This document shows positions 7,185 to 16,209 of a stretch of DNA of 64,000 nucleotides, one piece after another (within the stretch, counting starts at the first letter, position 1; each line of letters starts with the position of its first letter). Below the pieces are notes generated by a model. The model had not been told where the DNA came from, ran no database searches, and worked only from the letters and a program-made list of their open reading frames with translations. The position numbers and the translations under genes were made by a program. This DNA comes from Ilumatobacter coccineus YM16-304 (GTDB lineage: Bacteria > Actinomycetota > Acidimicrobiia > Acidimicrobiales > Ilumatobacteraceae): contig NC_020520.1 of assembly GCF_000348785.1 (NCBI RefSeq), forward strand, positions 310,001-374,000, written 5' to 3'.

Positions 7185-8795
7185 GTGGCCGCTGACGGGT
7201 CGATGGCATCACGCTGGTCGCCGGAGGCGCTGTTCGACATCGGTCGTCGCGTCGGTCTGCTCGATCCGCGTCGCGTGCCGTCGGTGGCTGCGTCGACGGC
7301 GCGCTGGGGGCCGACCGTCGCCGCCCTGTACGCATCGGCGGCGCTCTCGTCCCCTCGGCGCGCGGCGGTGGTCGATGATCACGGGACGCTGTCCTACGCC
7401 GACCTCGACCGCCGGTCGACGCAAGCGGCGAAGGGGCTGCGTCACATCGGCATCGAAGCGGGCGCGAGCATCGGCGTGGCGTGTCGCAACCACGCCGACT
7501 TCGTCGAGATCACGGTCGCCGCGGCAAAGGCCGGTCTGCGGTGCATCTACCTCAACACCGGGTTCGCGGCACCGCAGATGACCGAAGTGCTCCGTCGCGA
7601 AGACGTCGCAGGCGTGGCCGTCGACTCGGCGTTGTTGCACCTGCTCGACGACAGCGACATCGACGGCCCGATCGTGGTGACCGGCGGCGGGCTCGTCGAC
7701 GGCGAGACGCTCGGCGGCCGCGCTCGGGCGCTGGCAGAGGTCCGCGACCTCGGCCAGCGGCGTCCCCCGCTGCTCGCGTCGATGCCGATCGCCCCCGTGC
7801 TGCTCACCTCCGGAACCACCGGCACCCCGAAAGGGGCTCGCCGGGGCAACCGGGCCGACCCGTCGGTCGCCACCGGCATCATCGAGCAGATCCCATATCG
7901 ACACGACGACGTGATGGCGGTGACCTCGCCGCTCTTCCACGCGTGGGGTCTCGCCCAGATGACCCTCGCCGCCGGACTCGGAGCCACCGTCGTGCTCGCC
8001 GAGTCGTTCGACCCCGACGCGACCCTGGCGCAGATCGAGCGCGAGCGCGTCACCGTGCTGGCGGTGGTGCCCGCCATCCTGCAACGGCTGCTCGCGTCGC
8101 CGATGCTCGACTCCACCGATCTGTCGTCGCTGCGTATCGTGGCGTCGAGTGGCTCGGCGTTGCCGGTCCCGGTGGTGGAAGCGTGGCTCGATCGCGTCGG
8201 ACCGAACCTCTACAACCTCTACGGATCGACCGAGGTCGGACAGGCCACCCTCGCCACGCCCGACGACCTGGCCCACGCCCCGTCCACCGCGGGGCGGGTG
8301 ATGCGCGGCTCGACGATTCGGATCCTCGACGAGTCGGGTGCCGAAGTCGCCACCGGATCGATCGGCCGGATCTTCGTCGGCAACGGTGCGCAATTCGACG
8401 GCTACACCGGTGGCGGAGGCAAAGAAGTCGTCGACGGGCTCATGTCGTCGGGCGATGTCGGATACGTCGACGATGGCGGACTGCTCTTCGTGACCGGCCG
8501 GGCCGACGACATGATCGTGAGCGGTGGCGAGAACGTGTTCCCGCGCGAGGTCGAAGACCTCCTGTTGGCGCATCCTGCGGTCGCCGACGTCGCCGTGGTC
8601 GGGGTGGACGACGACGACTTCGGTCAACGCCTCGCAGCGCACATCGTGAAGGAACCGGGCCGCAAGATCACCAAGAAGCAGGTTCGCGAACTCGTCGGAG
8701 CGAACCTCGCACGCCACAAGGTCCCGCGCGACGTCCACTTCGTCGACGAGTTGCCGCGCACGGCGACCGGCAAGATCCGGCGCTCGCGACTCTGA
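7185..8795 (+). CDS. fatty-acid/acyl-CoA synthetase (AMP-forming)
   Basis: 536 residues of the ANL superfamily. Visible motifs are the phosphate-binding LLTSGTTGTPKGARRGN, YGSTEVG, the hinge region SGDVGYVDDGGLLFVTGRAD, the GGENVFP core, and the C-terminal catalytic Lys in PRTATGKIRRSRL. The enzyme activates a carboxylic acid to its CoA thioester through an acyl-adenylate. It starts 21 bases after the WS/DGAT gene; GTG 7185 is used, and ATG 7203 is an alternative because neither has a clear ribosome site. It probably supplies acyl-CoA to its neighbour. Confidence 0.92.
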   Translation: MAADGSMASRWSPEALFDIGRRVGLLDPRRVPSVAASTARWGPTVAALYASAALSSPRRAAVVDDHGTLSYADLDRRSTQAAKGLRHIGIEAGASIGVACRNHADFVEITVAAAKAGLRCIYLNTGFAAPQMTEVLRREDVAGVAVDSALLHLLDDSDIDGPIVVTGGGLVDGETLGGRARALAEVRDLGQRRPPLLASMPIAPVLLTSGTTGTPKGARRGNRADPSVATGIIEQIPYRHDDVMAVTSPLFHAWGLAQMTLAAGLGATVVLAESFDPDATLAQIERERVTVLAVVPAILQRLLASPMLDSTDLSSLRIVASSGSALPVPVVEAWLDRVGPNLYNLYGSTEVGQATLATPDDLAHAPSTAGRVMRGSTIRILDESGAEVATGSIGRIFVGNGAQFDGYTGGGGKEVVDGLMSSGDVGYVDDGGLLFVTGRADDMIVSGGENVFPREVEDLLLAHPAVADVAVVGVDDDDFGQRLAAHIVKEPGRKITKKQVRELVGANLARHKVPRDVHFVDELPRTATGKIRRSRL

Positions 8796-8841
8796 TGACC
8801 TGGGTCGTGGGCGCCGCCGACCGACCTGCGAGCATGACGTC

Positions 8842-9846
8842 ATGACCACGATCAATCGCCGCGTCGTCCTCGTCGAACGTCCGGTGGGGCAGGCGCTGCC
8901 TCACCACTTCCGTGTCGAAGACGTCGAACTCGAGCCGCTCGGCGACGGCGACGTGCGCGTGGCGGTCGAGTTCATCTCGGTCGACGCCGGCACCCGCACG
9001 ATGCTGCGCGGTGAAGGGTTCCACATGCAGGTCGGGCTCGGCGAGACGATCCTGGCATCGGGCGTCGGACGGGTCATCGAGTCGAAGGCCGACGGGTTCT
9101 CGGTCGGCGACGCCGTCCGGGGTGGGCTCTGCGCCCAGACGATCGCCACCATGCCCGGCAACATGCTCGAACGCGTCGACGACTCACTCGGACCGCTCAG
9201 CCTGCACCTCGGAGCGCTCGGCGGTTCGACAGGTGTCACCGCCTGGATCGGTATCCGCGACGTGGCCAAGCCGGGGCCCGGCGACGACTTCGTCGTGTCG
9301 GCGGCGGCCGGAGCGGTCGGCTCGATCGCCGGCCAGATCGCGAAGCTCGACGGCGCCCGAGTCATCGGCATCGCCGGTGGGCCCGACAAGTGCGCGCACC
9401 TCGTCGACACGCTCGGCTTCGACGAAGCGATCGACTACAAGAACGACGACGTCAACGCTCGGCTGCGCGAGCTCTGCCCCGACGGCGTGAACGTGTTCTA
9501 CGACAACGTCGGTGGGCCGATCCTCGACGCGGTCCTCGACAACATCGCCATGCGCTCCCGCGTTGTGATCTGCGGCGCCGTCTCGCAGTACGACGACATG
9601 GACAACGTGACCGGCCCGTCGATGTACCTCCGTCTCGCCGAGCGGCAATCGACGATGGAGGGCTTCGCGTACTTCCACTTCCCCGAGAGCATCGAACCAG
9701 CGAAGGCCGAACTCGCCCGCTGGATCTCCGACGGCACGATCGTGATGCCCGAAGACATCCTCGACGGCATCGACCGCTACCCCGAAGCGCTGCAGTTCAT
9801 GTTCGACGGACGCAACGTCGGAAAGTTGCTCGTCAAGGCGTCGTGA
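8842..9846 (+). CDS. NADP-dependent medium-chain reductase of the zinc-independent PTGR/CurA type
   Basis: 334 residues. It lacks the zinc-ligand cysteines of alcohol dehydrogenases and carries the cofactor motif VSAAAGAVGSIAGQIAK, followed by GGPDKC and the DNVGG segment. This layout is typical of leukotriene-B4 12-hydroxydehydrogenase / 15-oxoprostaglandin 13-reductase / curcumin reductase relatives, which reduce activated C=C bonds with NADPH. It may continue the lipid-gene transcript (46-base gap). Physiological enone unknown. Confidence 0.88.
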   Translation: MTTINRRVVLVERPVGQALPHHFRVEDVELEPLGDGDVRVAVEFISVDAGTRTMLRGEGFHMQVGLGETILASGVGRVIESKADGFSVGDAVRGGLCAQTIATMPGNMLERVDDSLGPLSLHLGALGGSTGVTAWIGIRDVAKPGPGDDFVVSAAAGAVGSIAGQIAKLDGARVIGIAGGPDKCAHLVDTLGFDEAIDYKNDDVNARLRELCPDGVNVFYDNVGGPILDAVLDNIAMRSRVVICGAVSQYDDMDNVTGPSMYLRLAERQSTMEGFAYFHFPESIEPAKAELARWISDGTIVMPEDILDGIDRYPEALQFMFDGRNVGKLLVKAS

Positions 9847-9875
9847 TCCGGTCGCCGGGCGGCAAGTATGGGCGT

Positions 9876-12233
9876 ATGACCAACGTTGCCGACGGGGCCT
9901 CTCCCGATCTCGACACGCTTCGCGAGATCGAGCGACGCGTGCTGTGGCTCGCCACCCGGATCATCGACCACGCCAACCGGCGCGGCGACACCGACGTGAA
10001 GGTCGGCGGACATCAGGCGTCGAGCGCGTCGATGGCGTCGATCATGACGGCGCTGTGGTTCGCGCACATCGGTAGCGCCGACAAGGTCGCCGTCAAGCCG
10101 CACGCGTCGCCGGTGTACCACGCCATCAAGTACCTCACCGGTGAGCTCGACCGGTCGTACCTCACGAAGCTCCGCCAGCGCGGCGGTCTGCAGGCCTACC
10201 CCTCCCGGACGAAGGACCCGGACGTCTCCGACTTCTCGACCGGGTCGGTCGGGCTGGGTGCTGTCGCCCCGCTCTTCTCGGCGCTCACCCGGCGCTATGT
10301 CGACTCGCACTTCGGTACGCACGGTGACGCCCGGTTCATCGCGCTGGTCGGCGACGCCGAACTCGACGAGGGCAACGTGTGGGAGGCGATCGCCGACCCC
10401 GCCACGCAGGGGCTCGGCAACTTCACCATGGTGATCGACCTCAACCGACAGTCGCTCGACCGAGTGATTCCCGACATCGCCGCCACGCGCCTGAAGCAGT
10501 TCTTCACCGACGCGGGCTGGCACGTCGCCGAGGCGAAGTACGGCAGTCGGCTGTCGGCGGCATTCGCCGAACCCGGCGGTGAGACCCTCGAGGCGCACAT
10601 CGATGCCATGCCGAACGAGGCGTATCAGGAGCTGTTCGCCGTGTCGGGTCCCGACCTGCGTCGCAAGTTCCTGGTCGATGCCGACGACGCGGTGAGGCGG
10701 TTCGCCGACCGACTCGACGACGATGCGCTGAAGCATCTCGTCACCGATCTCGGTGGTCACGACCTCGGGTTGCTGATCGACACGTTCCGGTCGTGCGACG
10801 CCGAGGTCGACCGGCCGTCGGTGGTGTTCGCGTACACGATCAAGGGTCACGGTCTCGCCATGGCGGGCGACCCGATGAACCATGCCGCCCTGCTGAGCCC
10901 CGAGCAGATCGACGAGTTCCGGACGAGTGTGGGGCTCGACGAATCGACCGAGTGGGACCGCTTCGATCCCGACAGCCCAGCCGGTCGGCTCTGTCGCTCG
11001 GTCGGCAGCGAGGTCAACAACGCGTTGCCCACCCCGCGGCCGACCCTGCCGATCCCGACGGCGGCACGTTCGGTCACCACCAACGGCTCGACGTCGACAC
11101 AGGAAGCGTTCGGTCGCGTGCTCGCCAGCCTCGCCGACGTCGCCGGCGTCGGCGAGCGGCTCGTCACCACCGCGCCCGACGTGTCGATCTCGACCAACCT
11201 CGGTGGCTTCATCAACAAACGCGGCGTGTACTCACACGTCGAGCGCGCCGACCACGGAGGCGCCGAGCGGCTGTTGAAGTGGGCGCCGGGACCGGGTGGT
11301 CAGCACATCGAACTCGGCATCAGCGAGATGAACCTGTTCATGCTGTTGGGGCAGCTCGGGCTCAGCCACGACCACCACGGCGAGCATCTGCTGCCGGTCG
11401 GCACGGTCTACGACCCATTCGTGCTGCGCGGTCTCGATGCCTTCATCTACGGGCTGTACAACGACGCGAAGTTCGTCGTGGCCGGTACGCCGGCGGGCGT
11501 GACGCTCGCGCCCGAAGGTGGTGCGCACCAGTCGACGATCACCGCATCGGTCGGAGCCGAACTCCCGAACCTCACCTACTTCGAGCCGGCGTTCGCCACC
11601 GAGGTCGACTGGATCCTGTGCGACGCGCTCGACCAGGTCGGGCGCGCCGACGGGTCGAGTTCGTATCTCCGGCTCTCGACTCGGCCGATCGACCAGCAGC
11701 CGTTCGCGAGCGTCGTCGAGTCGATGGGTGCCGAGCGTCTTCGAGCACACGTGCTGGCCGGTGGCTATCGGCTTCGTGACGCTCCGAGCGACGATCGCCC
11801 CGGCGTCACCATCGTGACCACCGGCGTGATGGCGCCCGAAGCGCTGGCCGCCGCGGCCGAACTCGACGGGGAAGGGGTGCAGGCGAGCGTGGTCCACCTC
11901 ACGAGCCCGGATCGCGTCTACCGGAGTTGGCGTGACGGGTTCGCCCAATCGACCGCGTCGGCCCGCATCGTGCGGCGGCCGAGCCGTCTGCATCGGCTCG
12001 TTCCCGCGTCCGAACGGCGCCGTCCGATCGTGAGCGTTCACGACGCGGCGAGCCACAGCCTGGCCTGGCTCGGTTCGGCGCTGGGCGCGCGTCAGTACAC
12101 GCTCGGCGTCGACCGGTTCGGCGAATCGGGCACCATCGCCGACCTGCACGAGATCACCGGCATCGACGCCGGCAGCATCGTCAACGCAGCGTTGATCGCA
12201 CTGAGCGAACACGACGACGGCATCGACGAGTAG
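9876..12233 (+). CDS. thiamine-diphosphate enzyme, PDH E1 (AceE-like)/transketolase family
   Basis: 785 residues starting at ATG 9876; the frame is open further upstream but that part lies in the reductase gene. Domain order is transketolase-like: an N-terminal ThDP-binding domain with KVGGHQASSASMASIMTALW and the motif ALVGDAELDEGN ending in NFTMVIDLNRQSLD, a central pyrimidine-binding domain containing GISEMNLFMLLGQLG, and a C-terminal domain. The GDxELDEGN..N spacing and the DLNRQSLD segment resemble homodimeric pyruvate dehydrogenase E1 rather than transketolase proper. No E2/E3 genes are adjacent, so the acyl acceptor is uncertain. Confidence 0.82.
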   Translation: MTNVADGASPDLDTLREIERRVLWLATRIIDHANRRGDTDVKVGGHQASSASMASIMTALWFAHIGSADKVAVKPHASPVYHAIKYLTGELDRSYLTKLRQRGGLQAYPSRTKDPDVSDFSTGSVGLGAVAPLFSALTRRYVDSHFGTHGDARFIALVGDAELDEGNVWEAIADPATQGLGNFTMVIDLNRQSLDRVIPDIAATRLKQFFTDAGWHVAEAKYGSRLSAAFAEPGGETLEAHIDAMPNEAYQELFAVSGPDLRRKFLVDADDAVRRFADRLDDDALKHLVTDLGGHDLGLLIDTFRSCDAEVDRPSVVFAYTIKGHGLAMAGDPMNHAALLSPEQIDEFRTSVGLDESTEWDRFDPDSPAGRLCRSVGSEVNNALPTPRPTLPIPTAARSVTTNGSTSTQEAFGRVLASLADVAGVGERLVTTAPDVSISTNLGGFINKRGVYSHVERADHGGAERLLKWAPGPGGQHIELGISEMNLFMLLGQLGLSHDHHGEHLLPVGTVYDPFVLRGLDAFIYGLYNDAKFVVAGTPAGVTLAPEGGAHQSTITASVGAELPNLTYFEPAFATEVDWILCDALDQVGRADGSSSYLRLSTRPIDQQPFASVVESMGAERLRAHVLAGGYRLRDAPSDDRPGVTIVTTGVMAPEALAAAAELDGEGVQASVVHLTSPDRVYRSWRDGFAQSTASARIVRRPSRLHRLVPASERRRPIVSVHDAASHSLAWLGSALGARQYTLGVDRFGESGTIADLHEITGIDAGSIVNAALIALSEHDDGIDE

Positions 12234-12317
12234 CCACTCCGCTCGTCGCGGGGATGATTCACCTCGAGTTCAGATGGCGCTCACGTCAGCGTCATCCGTC
12301 GAGATCAGGATCGAGTC

Positions 12318-12560
12318 ATGCCTTCATGGATCGATCGACTGCTCGTGGATCTCGGACGGAACATCGTCGAACAGGGATGGGCAGGTCCGTGGACGTCGAT
12401 TCCGCCGATGGTGGTGGGTGACGAGCTCGGTGCCCGCCCGCTCGGCTGGTCGGACGACACCGGGTGGCCGGATCGTGACCCGCGGCCCGAGGGCGACCGC
12501 GACGATGGGCATCGTCATCGCGAGCTCGGTCAGGAGTTGACGGCGAGCTCGTCGAGGTAG
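12318..12560 (+). CDS. small hypothetical protein (weakly supported)
   Basis: An 80-residue frame with fairly G/C-rich third positions and AGGA 7 bases before the ATG. It is the only rightward candidate in the otherwise empty 12234-12529. No recognised domain; the second half is Asp/Arg/His-rich. It overlaps the convergent acyl-CoA dehydrogenase by 31 bases. It could be spurious. Confidence 0.35.
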   Translation: MPSWIDRLLVDLGRNIVEQGWAGPWTSIPPMVVGDELGARPLGWSDDTGWPDRDPRPEGDRDDGHRHRELGQELTASSSR

Positions 12561-13870
12561 TCGCCGTAGCGCTCCAACGCGGCTGCTCGGCGAGTCGGAA
12601 CGTGATCGATCGACGGATCCGCCGGCCGGTAGCGCTTCAACACCTGCCGCGCCACGGTGACCTTGTGCACCTCGTCGGGACCGTCGTAGATGCGTGCAGC
12701 ACGCGCCGCCCGGTACATCGCTTCGAGCGGCAGGTCGGTCGTGTAACCGAGCGACCCGTGAATCTGGATCGCCCGATCGATCACGTCGTGCAGCACCTTC
12801 GCACCCCAGAACTTGATGACGGCGATCTCGAGACGGGCATCGCTGTAGGTGCCCCCCGCCTCGTGGAGCTTGTCCATCTTCCACGCAGCTTGCAGCGTGA
12901 GCAGTCGGGCAGCTTCGCGGTCGGCGTACGACTGCGCGATCCAGTCCTGGATCATCTGCTTGTCGGCGAGGATCGACCCTTTCGTGAAGCGTGTGAGCGC
13001 TCGCTCGCAGAGGAGGTCGAAGGCGCGTTGTGATTGACCGAGCCAGCGCATGGCGTGGTGGATGCGACCGGGGCCGAGGCGCTTCTGCGCGAGCGCGAAG
13101 CCTTGCCCGATTCCGGCCTCGCCGCCCACGACGTTGTCGAACGGGACGCGCACCTCGTCGTAGATGATCTCGGCGTGACCGCCGGGTTCGCCGGTCTTGT
13201 GGTCGGGTTCGCCCATCGTCGGCACGTCGCGGAGGATGTTGACACCCGGCGTGTTGGTCGGCACGACGGTCATCGAGAACGCGGTGTACGGCGACGCGTC
13301 GTCGTCGAGATTGGTCTTCGCCATCACGATCAAGATGTCGGACACCGACGCGTTCGACGAGAACCACTTGTGGCCGTTGATGACCCATTCGTCACCGTCG
13401 CGGCGGGCGCTGGTGGTGAGCAGCGTCGGGTCGGCGCCCGCACCCGGCTCGGTCATCGAGAAGCACGACCGGATCTCTTGGTTGAGCAGCGGTTCCATCC
13501 ACTTCTTCTTCTGCTCGTCGGTGCCGCCGAGCGAGAGCAGTTCGGCGTTGCCGGAGTCGGGAGCGTTGTTGCCGAAGATGCGCGGTGCGAGCGGTGACTG
13601 CCCGAGGATCTCGTGCATCAGGCCGAGCTTGACCTGGCCGAAGCCGCCACCGCCGAGCTCGGGCGGCAGATGCGCGGCCCACAGGCCCTGGTCCTTGACC
13701 TGCTGCTTGAGCGGTTCGGTGATCTCGGCGAACGCAGCGCGCCCTTCTTCACTGCGGAACTCGGGCGCCAGCGTCTCGAGTGGGAAGATCTCCTCCTTCA
13801 CGAACTCGCGCATCCACGCGAGCTTCTGCTCGAATTCCGGTTCGGTCTCGAAGTCCCATGCCATCGCCAC
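12530..13870 (-). CDS. acyl-CoA dehydrogenase family protein (FadE-like)
   Basis: 446 residues in a full-length ACAD fold. The FAD/substrate segment CFSMTEPGAGADPTLL, the middle beta-domain INGHKWFSSNA, and the C-terminal helix block AIQIHGSLGYTTDLPLEAMYR are clear. Near the C-terminus IYDGPDEVHKVTVARQVLK replaces the usual catalytic-base region YEGTxxIxR, a form common in ACAD10/11-type enzymes. FAD-dependent alpha,beta-desaturation of an acyl-CoA is expected; chain length is unknown. The second ATG at 13864 is an equally possible start. Confidence 0.92.
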   Translation of the reverse strand: MAMAWDFETEPEFEQKLAWMREFVKEEIFPLETLAPEFRSEEGRAAFAEITEPLKQQVKDQGLWAAHLPPELGGGGFGQVKLGLMHEILGQSPLAPRIFGNNAPDSGNAELLSLGGTDEQKKKWMEPLLNQEIRSCFSMTEPGAGADPTLLTTSARRDGDEWVINGHKWFSSNASVSDILIVMAKTNLDDDASPYTAFSMTVVPTNTPGVNILRDVPTMGEPDHKTGEPGGHAEIIYDEVRVPFDNVVGGEAGIGQGFALAQKRLGPGRIHHAMRWLGQSQRAFDLLCERALTRFTKGSILADKQMIQDWIAQSYADREAARLLTLQAAWKMDKLHEAGGTYSDARLEIAVIKFWGAKVLHDVIDRAIQIHGSLGYTTDLPLEAMYRAARAARIYDGPDEVHKVTVARQVLKRYRPADPSIDHVPTRRAAALERYGDYLDELAVNS

Positions 13871-13910
13871 AGTCTCACGATGTGGGAGGCCGCGCGACGA
13901 GTCGCAGCAC

Positions 13911-13986
13911 CGCTTGTTTCCTTCGGTCCCGGTCGAAAAGAAACAAGCGCTTGTTTCCCTTGGACCCGGTCGAAAAGAAACAAGCG
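13911..13986. terminator. twin tandem hairpins, terminator- or REP-like
   Basis: Two near-identical 37-bp-spaced units, each a hairpin with perfect 10-bp arms CGCTTGTTTC / GAAACAAGCG: 13911-13920 with 13940-13949, and 13948-13957 with 13977-13986. The loops (about 19 bases, GGxCCCGGTCGAAAA-like) are also similar. The pair lies just after the stop of the leftward MFS gene (13988-13990) and before the acyl-CoA dehydrogenase, a good place for a terminator. Confidence 0.7.
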
Positions 13987-13987
13987 G

Positions 13988-15553
13988 TCAGTCGTCGTCG
14001 GACGCGGCAGCGGCTCGGGCAGCTTCGATCTTGGCCGTGGTGAGCTTCGGAGCAGCGACGGCCCACACGACGAAGTGCAACCCTCCGGCGATGAAGAACG
14101 GCATGCGCAACGCCAGTTCTCGCGAGCCCCAGACGTCGGTGAGGACGACGATCAGACCGCCGAGCGCGGCGCCCAGCGGCATCATGCCCCACGCGAAGAA
14201 GCGGTAGACGCTGTTGACCCGGCCGAGCAGATGATCGGGAATGATCGACTGGCGCAGGCTCACCGTGATCACGTTCCACAGCACCGCGACCAGCATCGCG
14301 ATCGCGAACATCAGCCACACGAGATACCACGAGTTGGCGATGCCCATTACACACGTCGTCGCCCCGCCGACCGTGAGCGTGAGCGACAGCGACGGTCCGG
14401 CACCGATCTTCTTCGCGATGCGCGATGCCGTCCAGCCGCCGATGACGCCACCGATCGCGCCGCCGGTTTCGAGCAGCGCGAACTCGGTGGGTGTGGTCTC
14501 GAGCACTTCCTGTGCGAACAGGACCATGGTGGCGACCGACATCGTGCCGAGCATGTTGAGCAGACCGAGGATGATCGCCATCGGTCGCAACAGATCGTGC
14601 GACCACAGCCAGGCGAACCCTTCTCGGAGTTCGTCCTTCCATGACGATGGTCGAGGGCTCACGGCGGGTTCGTGGTCGGGAGTCTGATCGCCCTCGACGC
14701 CATGCTTGGTCGCTGGCGCTCCCGGCGCGGGCCGTGACGATTGTCGAGGGCCCACTGCGAGTTCGTGGTCGGGAGTCTGATCTCCTTCGGCGCCGTGCTC
14801 GGTCGCTGGCGTTCCCGTCGCTGGCGCTCCCGGCGCGGGCACGGCTCGCGACTTGGAGCGGCGCTTCGTCGCGGGGATCAATGCGATCAGCGCAGCCGAC
14901 ACGGCGAACGTGGCGGCATCGAAGAAGAACGGGACCGAGAAGGCCGCGACGAGCAACAGGGCGCCGAGCGGCGGGCCGACGAAGGTGTTGGCGACCATCT
15001 CGATGCTCCAGAGGCGACCGTTCGCTTTCTCGAGATGCTGCTTGTGCACGATCGACGGCATGAAGGTCTGTGCCGAGTTGTCGTACAGCACCTCGGCGAA
15101 GCCCATGAGCAACGTCGCGAGGAGCACGATCACGTAGAGGAGGTGATCGGTCGCGAAGTCGGTCGCCGCGTCGTTGATCTCGTCGGGCCCGGGCAGGACA
15201 CCTTGCTTGCCGAGCACGATGAACGCCACGCCGAGCGTGAGCACGGCGCGGATCGAGTTGGCCAGCACCATCAGCGTGCGACGATCGTTGCGGTCGGTGA
15301 TGACCCCGGCCGGCAGCGAGAAGAGCAGCCACGGCAGACGTTGGACGACCGCCACGAGCGAGATCAGGAACGGGTTGCGCGTGACGGCCGAGGCCAGCCA
15401 CGGATACGCGATGAGCCCGATGCCGTCACCGAGGTTGGAGATCGTGCTCGCTCCGAAGAGCTTGAAGTAGTTGGCGCCGAGTCGGTCCTTCGGGGGTGCC
15501 GCCACCGGCTCGGGGGTCGATGGCGGTGTGGTGCTGTCGAGTTGATCGGTCAT
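13988..15553 (-). CDS. major facilitator superfamily exporter
   Basis: 521 residues with 10-12 predicted hydrophobic segments, starting NYFKLFGASTISNLGDGIGL and with the MFS loop signature PAGVITDRNDRR between helices 2 and 3, as in MFS_3/enterobactin- or macrolide-exporter-like proteins. A hydrophilic loop of about 75 residues between helices 6 and 7 holds a duplicated 31-residue Pro/Ala/Asp-rich segment. The ATG at 15553 overlaps the stop of the upstream HTH regulator (ATGA), so the pair is coupled and the regulator probably senses the exported compound. The frame extends past 15553 but that region is the regulator. Confidence 0.88.
   Translation of the reverse strand: MTDQLDSTTPPSTPEPVAAPPKDRLGANYFKLFGASTISNLGDGIGLIAYPWLASAVTRNPFLISLVAVVQRLPWLLFSLPAGVITDRNDRRTLMVLANSIRAVLTLGVAFIVLGKQGVLPGPDEINDAATDFATDHLLYVIVLLATLLMGFAEVLYDNSAQTFMPSIVHKQHLEKANGRLWSIEMVANTFVGPPLGALLLVAAFSVPFFFDAATFAVSAALIALIPATKRRSKSRAVPAPGAPATGTPATEHGAEGDQTPDHELAVGPRQSSRPAPGAPATKHGVEGDQTPDHEPAVSPRPSSWKDELREGFAWLWSHDLLRPMAIILGLLNMLGTMSVATMVLFAQEVLETTPTEFALLETGGAIGGVIGGWTASRIAKKIGAGPSLSLTLTVGGATTCVMGIANSWYLVWLMFAIAMLVAVLWNVITVSLRQSIIPDHLLGRVNSVYRFFAWGMMPLGAALGGLIVVLTDVWGSRELALRMPFFIAGGLHFVVWAVAAPKLTTAKIEAARAAAASDDD
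14644..14841. repeat. 93-bp tandem duplication within the MFS gene
   Basis: A unit starting ACGAT(G/T)GTCGAGGGC at 14644 recurs at 14737. The copies share long identical blocks such as GTTCGTGGTCGGGAGTCTGA at 14668 and 14761. The second copy has a 12-bp insertion (GTTCCCGTCGCT). It encodes the duplicated PAPGAPATxHGxEGDQTPDHE segment of the cytoplasmic loop, so it is a recent in-frame expansion. Confidence 0.85.
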
Positions 15554-16092
15554 TCGCCAGCCTCCGGCAGCGTCGGGTGATCGGTGGGGTACACGGCGGC
15601 CACGAAGCCGTACACGGTGTCGCCGTCGCGTTCGAGCGTGGTGAACTCCTCGGCGATCTCGTTGACCCGTGAGAAGAACTCGTCGGCTCGGTCGGCGGGG
15701 ATCCGGGCATGGCGCAGCGTGGCGAGCATCTTGCCGGGTGACGGCACGCGAGCTTCGGCCTGCGCCTCGGCGAGCATGTTGACCGGTTCGGCGCCCGCCG
15801 GCAGGGCATCGCCGAGCACGATCGTGCGCCCCACCCGACCGTAGAAGCGTTCTTCGATCGCCCGTACCTGCCGGGTTCGCACCACTCGGAGCAGACCCAC
15901 GTCGACGAGGAGGTCGACGTGATAGGCGATCGACGACTTGGGTCGTCCGACCGCTTCGGCGAGCTCGGTGACCGTTGCCGCTCGCTCGAGCACGAGGTCG
16001 AGGATCTGGCTGCGAAGCGGGTTGGCGATCGCCTTCATTCGGGCCGGCGTGTCGGCCGCTACCGATGGTTCGAGTTCGTAGTCGGGAGACAT
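15550..16092 (-). CDS. ArsR/HTH_20-type transcriptional regulator
   Basis: 180 residues starting at ATG 16092. Residues ~18-75 form a winged helix (MKAIANPLRSQILDLVLE, then TVTELAEAVGRPKSSIAYHVDLLVDVGLL), as in ArsR-like regulators of the HTH_20 group. There are no cysteine metal-site motifs, so it is not a classical metal sensor. The C-terminal ~100 residues, with FFSRVNEIAEEFTTLE, resemble an effector or dimer domain. It overlaps the MFS gene by 4 bases and probably controls it. Bases 16093-16140 are unusually AT-rich and contain two ATATC[CG]G blocks, a likely promoter/operator. Confidence 0.87.
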   Translation of the reverse strand: MSPDYELEPSVAADTPARMKAIANPLRSQILDLVLERAATVTELAEAVGRPKSSIAYHVDLLVDVGLLRVVRTRQVRAIEERFYGRVGRTIVLGDALPAGAEPVNMLAEAQAEARVPSPGKMLATLRHARIPADRADEFFSRVNEIAEEFTTLERDGDTVYGFVAAVYPTDHPTLPEAGE

Positions 16093-16209
16093 CGAGGCAG
16101 AATATCCGAGAAAAACAGAATGATCCACAAATATCGGACATTCGTTGCCGGTCGATGCTCGGCATTGCTCATGCGGGCCGATCGCGAGGTGGTCGGCGAC
16201 GCGCTCTAG

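Noticed and set aside
9390-12233. A 947-residue version of the transketolase-like protein
   Set aside because: The first 162 codons lie in the upstream reductase gene and are low-complexity Arg-rich; homology starts after the ATG at 9876.
13988-16165. Single 725-residue frame that could be read as a regulator-transporter fusion
   Set aside because: The upstream part of that frame is an antisense-free shadow of the HTH regulator in another frame; the MFS protein starts at 15553 with an ATGA overlap.
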